Shown: piece by piece, positions 13,822-20,568 of the stretch
Numbering within the stretch: the stretch's first letter is position 1
Layout of the letters: the number at the start of each line of letters is the position of its first letter
From: a virus
Strand: one strand, 5' to 3'
DNA: 21,820 nucleotides
Virus record (IMG/VR): IMGVR_UViG_3300047322_000147
Coordinates: 1-21,820 of that record
Translations under genes and position numbers: made by a program
Notes under the pieces: model-generated
What the model was told of the DNA's origin: nothing
Database searches by the model: none
Seen by the model: the letters and a program-made list of their open reading frames with translations, nothing else

Positions 13822-15957
13822 GTGAGTTCAAGGGATGATATTTTACGCGAGGACATGACCGAGGACGATAGGATCGTTCAAGAGGCTAAGGACCGTTTCA
13901 AACGATGCCAGGATTGGGAAACAGACTTTCGCAGGCTTTATCTGCTAGATACTAAATTTGCCAATGCAGACCCATACAATGGCTGGCAATGGCCGGATGA
14001 TTTAAGGAAGGACCGGGAAAAGAACAAGCGTCCTGCCCTGACAATAAACAAGACCAAACAATATGTTTTGATGATTACTAATAACTGTAGGCAGAACAAG
14101 CCTTCAATAAATATCCGACCTATGGGGCAAGAGGCAAGTTACGAGGCTGCACAAATCCTAGAAGGGCTAGTCCGTCATATCGAATACATCAGCAGTGCCC
14201 AGAACATTTATGACGAGGCTACCGAAAGTCAGGTTGAAGGTGGAGTAGGGTACTGGCGGATTATCCAGCGTTATACCGATGACGATAGCTTTGATCAGGA
14301 ATTGATGATTTCTCCTGTCAGGGATGCCCTCAGCGTCTTTATTGATTGTGATACCAAGCAGAAAGACGCTTCCGATGCCCGCTATGGATTTGTGTTTGAT
14401 GACATCCCGGAAAAGGAGTTCAAGAAACAGTATCCTGATGTTGATTTTGATGAGGTTACGGGGACGGGGACGGGATTAGGTGAAACCGACGATTGGGTAC
14501 GAAGCGACAATATCCGAGTTGCGGAATATTACCGTATTCTGGAAAAAGACGACAAGCTAATTCATCTTGAGGATGAACACGGCGAAACTGCTGAGTTCAA
14601 ATTAAGTGCCATTCCTTCCAAGTATCGCAAGAAATGGGAAGAAGCCGGCGAAAACTATAAAAGCCGGGACATTGTTAACAAGCAGCTTGAATGGTATAAG
14701 ATTGCAGGTTCCAAGATTATCGACAGCCGCAAACTTAAAGGTCGGTATGTCCCGTTAATTCGGGTAGTCGGGATTGAGCGCATTATCGAAGGCAGGTTAG
14801 AGCGCAAGGGCCATGTAAGAACGCTGACCGATCCACAGCGGATGTATAATTACAATTCATCTGCCCAGGTCGAATCCGCCGCAATGGCGACAAAGACCAA
14901 ATGGATTGTGCCGACAGACGCTATTTCAGGCAATGAAGTGGCCTGGAATAACATGAACCGCGATAACGCGGCATATCTGACATACAAGCATAAGGATGAG
15001 GACGGCACCGATATGCCGCCTCCACAAAGGATTGATCCTGCGGCCTCTACCCCGGCTTACCTCGATGGCATGAAGATAGCCGCTGCTGAAATGGAAATGG
15101 CTTCTGGTCAAGTTTCACAGCAACAGCAAAATCCGGCTATTGAAAGAACGCCCCGCGCTATAGATGCAAGGGAGCAAAAGGGTGAGACGGCAACTTATCA
15201 TTTTATTGATAACCTTGCTATTGCTATCCGGCACACTGGCCGCGTCCTTCTGGATCTCATACCGCATATCTATGACACTGAACGAACTATACAAATATTA
15301 GGCAAGGATGGCAGTCAGACCAGGGTTCAGGTCAGTCCAGATATTGACTCGGCGCATCAGGTTCAAAGCGAGCGCGATGAAGTTACGGAAGTACTGTTCA
15401 ATCCTAAAGTCGGTAAATATGAAGTCGAATCTGATGTTGGCCCGGCTTATGCAAGCCAGCGTCAGGAAGCCTGGAACGCCTTTACTCAGTTGATGACAGC
15501 AGATAATCAATTGATGAATATCATTGGTGATCTGGCGTTTTTATCAGCCGATTTCCCAAACGCTGACAAGATAGCAGAACGCATCAAACGAAATATCAGA
15601 GCGACTACACCTTGGCTATTGGACGACCAGCCGGGGCCTGTCATTGCCAAGCTGAATGAGCAAATCCAGAAGCAATCCGAACAGATTGCGGAGCTTCTAC
15701 AGAAACTCGCTGAAAACAAACTGGCCGTCAAAGGCCATGCTGAAATGCGGGATATTGATGCTTACGATGCCAAGACTAGAAGGTTAACGGCAGAAGGCAA
15801 CGTAGTGGCCAATATCATTGAACTAGGACATGGCAAACAGGAATTGGATAATCTACTAGATAAGACCATGCACGATATGAACATGGACCATATCGACCAG
15901 ATACAGGAAGATAATGAGCAGAATATTAATAGTCAGGTCGGAGGAGAGAAGGGTTGA
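13822..15957 (+). CDS. P22-like portal protein
   Basis: A 711-residue protein with GTG start directly after the terL stop (TAA GTG); P22 gp1 is of similar length (about 725). Recognisable features of the P22 portal family are the N-terminal helix with W.WP (NGWQWPDDLRKDREKNKRPA), LTINKTKQYVLMITNNCRQN and KPSINIRPMG, then the repeated acidic/aromatic wing (QVEGGVGYWRIIQRYTDDD), and a long C-terminal helical region (LNEQIQKQSEQIAELLQKLA) that would form the barrel in the head interior. Twelve copies make the DNA entry ring at the unique capsid vertex and bind TerL and the gp4-like protein. The stop overlaps the next TTG start (TTGA). Confidence 0.92.
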   Translation: MSSRDDILREDMTEDDRIVQEAKDRFKRCQDWETDFRRLYLLDTKFANADPYNGWQWPDDLRKDREKNKRPALTINKTKQYVLMITNNCRQNKPSINIRPMGQEASYEAAQILEGLVRHIEYISSAQNIYDEATESQVEGGVGYWRIIQRYTDDDSFDQELMISPVRDALSVFIDCDTKQKDASDARYGFVFDDIPEKEFKKQYPDVDFDEVTGTGTGLGETDDWVRSDNIRVAEYYRILEKDDKLIHLEDEHGETAEFKLSAIPSKYRKKWEEAGENYKSRDIVNKQLEWYKIAGSKIIDSRKLKGRYVPLIRVVGIERIIEGRLERKGHVRTLTDPQRMYNYNSSAQVESAAMATKTKWIVPTDAISGNEVAWNNMNRDNAAYLTYKHKDEDGTDMPPPQRIDPAASTPAYLDGMKIAAAEMEMASGQVSQQQQNPAIERTPRAIDAREQKGETATYHFIDNLAIAIRHTGRVLLDLIPHIYDTERTIQILGKDGSQTRVQVSPDIDSAHQVQSERDEVTEVLFNPKVGKYEVESDVGPAYASQRQEAWNAFTQLMTADNQLMNIIGDLAFLSADFPNADKIAERIKRNIRATTPWLLDDQPGPVIAKLNEQIQKQSEQIAELLQKLAENKLAVKGHAEMRDIDAYDAKTRRLTAEGNVVANIIELGHGKQELDNLLDKTMHDMNMDHIDQIQEDNEQNINSQVGGEKG

Positions 15958-16286
15958 CCGAAAGAACCATCCGTTCAATGGCTAAGGAACTGGCCGGCAT
16001 CTTCTATGAGGATAATCGCTCACCAGCTTTTAGAAGGACGTTCCCGACATTGAAGGCATATATGCGCGGTCAATGGCATCAGAACGGGGATATTGTCATC
16101 AATAAACCGGGCTGGATGTATCATGTCGATCTGGCCCGTAAGGTTCTGGTTCAAATGCTTTCACAGTCGGATGAAAAAGTATCTTCAGTAATGAAAGAAC
16201 GGATTTACGAGGCTTTGATCGAGGAACATGAAAAGGCGACTGCGGAGCAAGCTAGAAGGGTTACACAGCGTATTCCAATTCAATAA
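15954..16286 (+). CDS. small protein between portal and scaffold
   Basis: A 110-residue protein with TTG start at 15954, overlapping the portal stop. GGAGGAGAGAAGGG immediately upstream is a strong Shine-Dalgarno with proper spacing, which decides this start; the next ATG (15978) has none. Sequence: SMAKELAGIFYEDNRSPAFR, then TFPTLKAYMRGQWHQNGDI and VDLARKVLVQML, ending in a helical, charged tail (EEHEKATAEQARRVTQ). Small proteins of this size follow the portal gene in many P22-like uncultured podoviruses, but I know of no function. It is hydrophilic and likely cytoplasmic or internal to the procapsid. Confidence 0.75.
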   Translation: MTERTIRSMAKELAGIFYEDNRSPAFRRTFPTLKAYMRGQWHQNGDIVINKPGWMYHVDLARKVLVQMLSQSDEKVSSVMKERIYEALIEEHEKATAEQARRVTQRIPIQ

Positions 16287-16321
16287 CGGTCCTGGCCGAA
16301 ATCCAGTGCAAGGAGATGTAA

Positions 16322-17104
16322 ATGGCTGATGAAGAAGTAAAACCAAATGAGGAAGTCGCACAGGCTGCTCCTGAGACAGTTGCGGAAGTTCCAGCAGAGG
16401 ATAAGCAGGAGGAACTGCCGCTTGCCGCCGAGTCTGCCAAACCAGAGGTTAAACCAGAAGAACCACCAAAAGAAGAACCAAAGCCCGATTGGCGTGAGCG
16501 CGAGTTAAAAGCCAAACATAGACAGTTACAGGAAGCCAAGCGCCGCGAAGCCGAATTAGTACGCGAACGCGACGATGCTAGGGCTCTTGCTGCGAAATTC
16601 AATCAGGGCAAGGAAGCATTACCGGAAGTCGTCCCTGCCGATGAAGTGGAAAAACGGGCACAGCAGTTAGTTGCTCAACAGCGATATGTCGAGGATTGTA
16701 ATAAGGCAGCGCAGACAGGCGAAAAGCAATATGGTACTTCGTGGAAGGAAGCCATCGAGAACCTCGAAGTTCTTGGAGGCTTCGATCAGGATACCATGAA
16801 CGGTGTTCTTGCCAGTGACGATCCGGCCAAGGTGCTTTACGAATTGGGTAAAAACCCGGACCGTTACCGTCAAATCATGGAAATGCCGCTGCCAAAACGC
16901 ATTATTGAAATGGGTAAACTCGCCATGCAGCCAACACAAGTTAAGAAGGTTTCAGATGCTCCAGCCCCTGTTAACCCGGTAGGTGGCAGGGCTGCGCCAG
17001 CGGCGACAACGCTTAATGATGAAATGGACGATGATAAGTGGTTCCAGACAAGGCGGGCGCAGCGCCGCGCCAAGTGGGAACAGGAACATGGAATCAGACG
17101 GTAG
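16322..17104 (+). CDS. scaffolding protein
   Basis: A 260-residue protein with GCAAGGAGATGTAA before the ATG. It is very acidic and Pro/Glu-rich at the N-terminus (KPEVKPEEPPKEEPKPDWRE), then a long charged coiled-coil (RERELKAKHRQLQEAKRREA, continuing to about 95), a middle helix region (ADEVEKRAQQLVAQQRYVED), and a C-terminal basic tail (KWFQTRRAQRRAKWEQEHGI). A disordered acidic start, coiled coil and basic coat-binding C-terminus are the classic scaffold plan (P22 gp8 binds coat through a C-terminal helix-turn-helix). Position between portal and coat confirms it. It nucleates procapsid assembly and is released before packaging. Its 3' end overlaps by 11 bases, tail to tail, the antisense endonuclease gene. 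Confidence 0.85.
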   Translation: MADEEVKPNEEVAQAAPETVAEVPAEDKQEELPLAAESAKPEVKPEEPPKEEPKPDWRERELKAKHRQLQEAKRREAELVRERDDARALAAKFNQGKEALPEVVPADEVEKRAQQLVAQQRYVEDCNKAAQTGEKQYGTSWKEAIENLEVLGGFDQDTMNGVLASDDPAKVLYELGKNPDRYRQIMEMPLPKRIIEMGKLAMQPTQVKKVSDAPAPVNPVGGRAAPAATTLNDEMDDDKWFQTRRAQRRAKWEQEHGIRR

Positions 17105-17672
17105 GACGTTTTGCCTTACCGGCTTTTGTGGCCTCCGATGTTCTTTTTCGTTCTTCTGGATTAAGGTAACGGCGTTTTTGGGATTCTGATTGAATACGCC
17201 TTTGTTCTGGATCATCCCAACGGGTACGGATAGGATTTCGTAAATCACTATCAGGATTGGCCCATGATCGTTTTAAGCTTTCAGACTGTTTCTTTCTTGA
17301 AATATCTGTTGGACTAAGCCTTCCAGTTGTTTCGTCTCTTGCTATTAAATAGTTATAACAATCCCGGCTAAGTATATGGCCAAATTCTGCGGCATCTGCC
17401 ATTTCCTTAGAAAACAGACCATCTTGTAAGATATTATATTGGAATGATATTTTGCCGTGAGTGTTCCAATCTTGCTGTAATTCGGCACACCAATGTTTGT
17501 TGGTCATTAGTGCGCTTTTATGGGTCCACCAACGCTGTCGAGGATTGATGGTTTGACCGATATAGCATTTGCCGGTCATTATAAACCGTATTTCATAAAT
17601 AAAATGCTGGCGTCCCGGCGCGTTATCCGGTGCGGCGTCTCGGCGCTTTGAACCCGATGCATATTGATCCAT
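17094..17672 (-). CDS. GIY-YIG homing endonuclease with NUMOD3-like tail
   Basis: The only clear minus-strand gene. Start chosen at ATG 17672 (192 residues) because GGGAGGGG lies five bases before it; an upstream ATG at 17714 has no such site. GIY-YIG catalytic elements are in order: FIYEI (24-28), KCYIGQT (35-41), R47 and H51 in RQRWWTH, and E96 in MADAAEFGHI. The C-terminus has two basic segments of the NUMOD3 kind (SRKKQSESLKRSWANP; RIQSESQKRRYLNPEER), which bind DNA in T4-type SegA-like and I-TevI-like enzymes. Free-standing versions cut a neighbouring site in phages lacking the gene and spread by recombination. It lies exactly between scaffold and coat and is transcribed against them. 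Confidence 0.88.
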   Translation of the reverse strand: MDQYASGSKRRDAAPDNAPGRQHFIYEIRFIMTGKCYIGQTINPRQRWWTHKSALMTNKHWCAELQQDWNTHGKISFQYNILQDGLFSKEMADAAEFGHILSRDCYNYLIARDETTGRLSPTDISRKKQSESLKRSWANPDSDLRNPIRTRWDDPEQRRIQSESQKRRYLNPEERKRTSEATKAGKAKRPTV

Positions 17673-17676
17673 CAAA

Positions 17677-17684
17677 CCCCTCCC
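17677..17684 (-). promoter_or_regulatory. ribosome binding site deciding the endonuclease start
   Basis: On the minus strand the bases read GGGAGGGG, followed by TTTG and the ATG at 17672. This is a strong Shine-Dalgarno and supports translation from MDQYASG rather than from the earlier MHHGWVS start. It also shows that the gene has its own translation signal. Confidence 0.65.
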
Positions 17685-17736
17685 GTTGAACGGAGACACC
17701 CAACCGTGGTGCATCGCGGTTAAGCTTTCAAGCTAT

Positions 17737-17765
17737 GGCTAACATGATTGGTCATAGAATGTCAA
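17737..17765 (-). promoter_or_regulatory. possible minus-strand promoter for the endonuclease gene
   Basis: Reading the minus strand, a perfect TTGACA (17765-17760) is followed after 17 bases by TTAGCC (17742-17737), a poor -10. The -35 hexamer overlaps the Shine-Dalgarno of the coat gene on the other strand, so the match may be chance (it shares AAGGAG). Without it, the origin of an endonuclease transcript is unclear. Confidence 0.2.
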
Positions 17766-17778
17766 GGAGACAAAGCCA

Positions 17779-19005
17779 ATGAGTAACAGCTTATTGACGA
17801 TTTCGATGATCACTAGAGAGGCCATTGAAATTTTTGTAAACAGCAATGCGTTCATCAAAAACCTCGACCGTCAGTATGACGAGGACTTCGGCAAGAAGGG
17901 CGCGAAGATCGGTTCGCAGCTTCGCATCCGCCTGCCCAACGATTATACGGTCAGAACTGGCCCTGCGGTTTCAATTCAGGATACCGCCGAACAGCAGACC
18001 GTCCTCACCCTTGCTACACAGGACGGTGTTGACGTTTCCTTCTCGACCGCCGATTTGCTGTTGAGCTTGGATGACTTCTCCGAGCGCATCATGCTGCCCA
18101 TGATGAATAACCTTGCCGGTGGGGTTGCTGCGGCGATTATGAGCAATTCCGCCAATACCATCTGCAACATGGCGCAGAACGCCGATGGTGCGGGTAACAT
18201 CCTTACTCCGACTTCCGGGACGTTTCTGGATGCCCAGGCGACGTTGAACATCAACTCCACGCCGCCTTCCTCACAGAAAATCATCAACGATCCACGCACG
18301 GAAGCGCGAGTCGTCACCAGCCTGTCAGGATTGCTCAATCCGACAACCGCTATTTCGGATCAGTATTACGAAGGCATGATGTACCGGGCTTTGGGAGCTA
18401 CCTGGTTTTCCGATCAGACCGTGCTTAAGTTTACTACAGGCACATTTACAACCGGCACGATGAGCGGTGCCAACCAGACCGGAACTGCATTGACAGTTAC
18501 GGGTATTACCGGAACGCTTCTTGTTGGTGATATTGTGACCATTGCCGGCGTTAATGCCGTCAACCGTGTTACCAAGCAGTCAACTGGTGAGCTTCGCCAG
18601 TTTGTCATTACGGTTGCTATGGCAGCTAACGCTACGGTGATGAATGTCTATCCGTCATTGATCCCGTCAGCTACTGGCGTTGCTGGTGGCCCCGCTGTTC
18701 AATATCAGACGGTGGATGCTTCTCCTACTGTTAGCGCTACGATTACGCTCTACACAAACAATGGTGCGGCTCAGACCTACCGTAAGAACTTCCGCTATGC
18801 GCCGCAGGCTATCACGATGGCTACTGGCGATCTTCCGTTGCCGGCGAACAAGGTCGTTGCCCGTCACAAATATGATAATGTCTCCATGCGAGCCATTACC
18901 GATTACATGATTGGTACCGACCAGGAAATAACCCGTCTTGATGTTCTGTTCGGTTCTCTTGTGATTCGTCCTGAGTGGATGTGTGTCGTTCCTGATAAGG
19001 TTTAA
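17779..19005 (+). CDS. P22 gp5-like major coat protein
   Basis: A 408-residue protein (P22 gp5 has 430) with TCAAGGAGACAAAGCCA before the ATG. HK97-type coat features are seen: an N-terminal helix region (LLTISMITREAIEIFVNSNA), an E-loop part (KGAKIGSQLRIRLPNDYTVR, then GPAVSIQDTAEQQTVLTLAT) typical of P22 coat, and the spine/P domain (LSLDDFSERIMLPMMNNLAG). At about 215-330 there is an inserted Gly/Thr-rich region (TGTALTVTGITGTLLVGDIV, then IAGVNAVNRVTKQSTG and ANATVMNVYPSLIPSAT) corresponding to the gp5 I-domain. It forms the T=7-type capsid shell together with the scaffold. It is separated from the next gene by a stem-loop, which would fit its high expression. Confidence 0.92.
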   Translation: MSNSLLTISMITREAIEIFVNSNAFIKNLDRQYDEDFGKKGAKIGSQLRIRLPNDYTVRTGPAVSIQDTAEQQTVLTLATQDGVDVSFSTADLLLSLDDFSERIMLPMMNNLAGGVAAAIMSNSANTICNMAQNADGAGNILTPTSGTFLDAQATLNINSTPPSSQKIINDPRTEARVVTSLSGLLNPTTAISDQYYEGMMYRALGATWFSDQTVLKFTTGTFTTGTMSGANQTGTALTVTGITGTLLVGDIVTIAGVNAVNRVTKQSTGELRQFVITVAMAANATVMNVYPSLIPSATGVAGGPAVQYQTVDASPTVSATITLYTNNGAAQTYRKNFRYAPQAITMATGDLPLPANKVVARHKYDNVSMRAITDYMIGTDQEITRLDVLFGSLVIRPEWMCVVPDKV

Positions 19006-19012
19006 TGCAACA

Positions 19013-19036
19013 GGTGGCGGGGTAATTCCCGCCACC
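19013..19036 (+). terminator. stem-loop after the coat gene, possible attenuating terminator
   Basis: GGTGGCGGG (19013-19021) and CCCGCCACC (19028-19036) form a perfect 9-bp GC-rich stem with the 6-base loop GTAATT, eight bases after the coat stop. There is no following T-run (GCTTCC follows), so full Rho-independent termination is doubtful. Partial attenuation, or protection of the coat mRNA 3' end, is more likely. It explains a step-down in expression after coat. Confidence 0.5.
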
Positions 19037-19054
19037 GCTTCCAAAAGGTGACAA

Positions 19055-19399
19055 ATGGCTGATGCTAACGAGTTCCAGAAGGCTTATATCGAGGCGCAAA
19101 AGAAGCTGGCCAAGGATATTAGACCCATGATTGCGCGTTCTGGAATGTATAATCCAGAATCAGATCCTGAATATGTGTTTCAGCCATTTCCCGAAACCGT
19201 CAAACTCCCCGGTGGGCGTGAGGTCATCGTTAATAACCAGGAAGAAAAAGATAGCGTCTTAGGGACTAAGCCGCTTCAGGCCAAAGCTGTTTCTGTTGAT
19301 GTTGCTAAATTGATCAATGAACAGCAGGCCGAAGCTCCTCGCCAGAAACGCAAATATACCAAACGCGCATCAACCGATCTTCCGGCTAATCTCGAATGA
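19055..19399 (+). CDS. small protein after coat, unknown
   Basis: A 114-residue protein with AAAAGGTGACAA before the ATG. The first third is helical and charged (ANEFQKAYIEAQKKLAKDIR), the middle contains SDPEYVFQPFPETVKLPGGR, and the C-terminus is Gln/Lys/Arg-rich (EAPRQKRKYTKRASTDLPAN). There is no membrane segment and no recognisable motif. Position between coat and gp4-like genes is usual for small head-associated or assembly proteins in this group. The stop overlaps the next start (ATGA). Confidence 0.68.
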   Translation: MADANEFQKAYIEAQKKLAKDIRPMIARSGMYNPESDPEYVFQPFPETVKLPGGREVIVNNQEEKDSVLGTKPLQAKAVSVDVAKLINEQQAEAPRQKRKYTKRASTDLPANLE

Positions 19400-20136
19400 C
19401 CACTGTTGCCGATGTCATAAAAGAAGGCCAACTCAAGTCCGGCGTTCTTGGACTTGGCCAATCCATGACGGGCGATGATCAAGTCAGTTGTTTGGCTGAC
19501 TTTAACGACATGATCGCCCAATGGAATAGCCAGCGTTGGATGACATGGGACCTGGTAACGATTGGTTATATCTCGACAGGCTCTAGTAGTTACACGGTTG
19601 GGCCAGGTGGTAATTTCAATGTTGCTGCAAGACCGGACAGGATCGAATCTGCCTTCCTGCGGCAGCTTGTAGTGTCCGGCCTGAATGTCGATACCCCTAT
19701 CGAGATCATTCCGTCCCGCGAGGAATATAATCGCTTATCTCTTAAGGGCCTGATTTCATTCACAATCTATGCTTATTACGATAACTCGTACCCTACCGGT
19801 ACGGTTTATTTCTATCCAAGTCCTAATGCCGTGACTTATCAGATGTGGCTTTCGTTCAAGAATGCCATTCCGGTTTATACGATGGCGACCATTGCGAGTG
19901 TGTTGAGCATTCCGCCGCAGTACATAGCCGCCATAAAGTTTAATCTCGCCAAGCGTTATCGGCAGGCTTATGGCAAAGGTTTAAGACCAGACCCGGAATT
20001 GAATGCTCTAGCCCGCTCATCACTGGACATTGTGAAGCAATCCAATCTTCAGATTCCAGAACTTATTATGCCCAAGGTTCTCATCATTCAGTCGAGTGGG
20101 TATAATATCCTATCGGATCAATTTGGTCAGGCTTAA
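19396..20136 (+). CDS. P22 gp4-like head-to-tail connector protein
   Basis: A 246-residue protein whose ATG overlaps the previous stop. P22 gp4 is about 166 residues, so this is longer. The N-terminus (TVADVIKEGQLKSGVLGLGQ) and the following helix (DDQVSCLADFNDMIAQWNSQ, then RWMTWDL) are those of gp4-type connectors: VxDlI..AL...G.l..G......D....l..LN.ml..W. A beta part (YTVGPGGNFNVAARPDRIES; DNSYPTGTVYFYPSPN, then TYQMWLSF) and a C-terminal helix (PPQYIAAIKFNLAKRYRQAY, then ELNALARSSLDIVKQSN) follow. It binds as a ring beneath the portal and closes the DNA channel before gp10 joins. Family membership is secure from order and motifs. Confidence 0.87.
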   Translation: MTTVADVIKEGQLKSGVLGLGQSMTGDDQVSCLADFNDMIAQWNSQRWMTWDLVTIGYISTGSSSYTVGPGGNFNVAARPDRIESAFLRQLVVSGLNVDTPIEIIPSREEYNRLSLKGLISFTIYAYYDNSYPTGTVYFYPSPNAVTYQMWLSFKNAIPVYTMATIASVLSIPPQYIAAIKFNLAKRYRQAYGKGLRPDPELNALARSSLDIVKQSNLQIPELIMPKVLIIQSSGYNILSDQFGQA

Positions 20137-20148
20137 CAGGAGACTATA

Positions 20149-20568
20149 ATGACGCAGACCGTTCCTACCGATCTTCAATCCGTAATTACTGGTGCGCCGT
20201 TTCTGGGTGCGGTTGGCGATCTTGCCGATTGCATCAAGCGCGGCTATGGCATGAATACCTATGATGCAGTTACTGCATCGACTACTCAGACCCAGGCCGG
20301 AGGCACTAAGCTGTTTCATGGCCTGAATGTTATTGCGACTGCAAGCGGCAGTGATGCCGTGACAATGCCCATGACAAGCGTTTTTGGTTGCATTCTGGTT
20401 ATCGTCAATCACAGTGGCCAGACTATCCAACTATTCCCGGCAGTTGGCGGCACGATCAATGCGGCTTCACCCAATGCTGCCGTTACGATTGCTACCGCAA
20501 CTACTTCGATTTACGTCTCCAGCGTGAATAACCAGTGGTGGGGTGGTGCCATCACCAATGAAGGCTGA
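20149..20568 (+). CDS. small beta-rich virion protein
   Basis: A 139-residue protein with AACAGGAGACTATA before the ATG. It begins MTQTVPTDLQSVITGAPFLG and has beta-type segments: ALTMP-like VTMPMTSVFGCILVIVNHSG, QTIQLFPAVGGTINAASPN and IATATTSIYVSSVNNQWWGG. This TLP...G....V.N.SG.....P..G..I pattern is common in phage decoration, fibre and baseplate modules. It also resembles the C-terminal part of the 4299 exported protein. It has no P22 counterpart at this position. Its stop overlaps the following ATG (TGATG). A capsid or connector accessory role is inferred only from position. Confidence 0.65.
   Translation: MTQTVPTDLQSVITGAPFLGAVGDLADCIKRGYGMNTYDAVTASTTQTQAGGTKLFHGLNVIATASGSDAVTMPMTSVFGCILVIVNHSGQTIQLFPAVGGTINAASPNAAVTIATATTSIYVSSVNNQWWGGAITNEG

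Noticed and set aside
16261-16602. 113-residue Ser-rich minus-strand frame
   Set aside because: Antisense reading of the Glu/Lys/Pro-rich scaffold N-terminus; Ser/Ala repetition is a by-product.
17673-17714. Longer start of the endonuclease gene (MHHGWVSP)
   Set aside because: No Shine-Dalgarno upstream, while GGGAGGGG is well placed before ATG 17672.
17733-17757. Inverted repeat CTATG/CATAG upstream of the coat gene
   Set aside because: Only five to six pairs with a long loop; not beyond chance.
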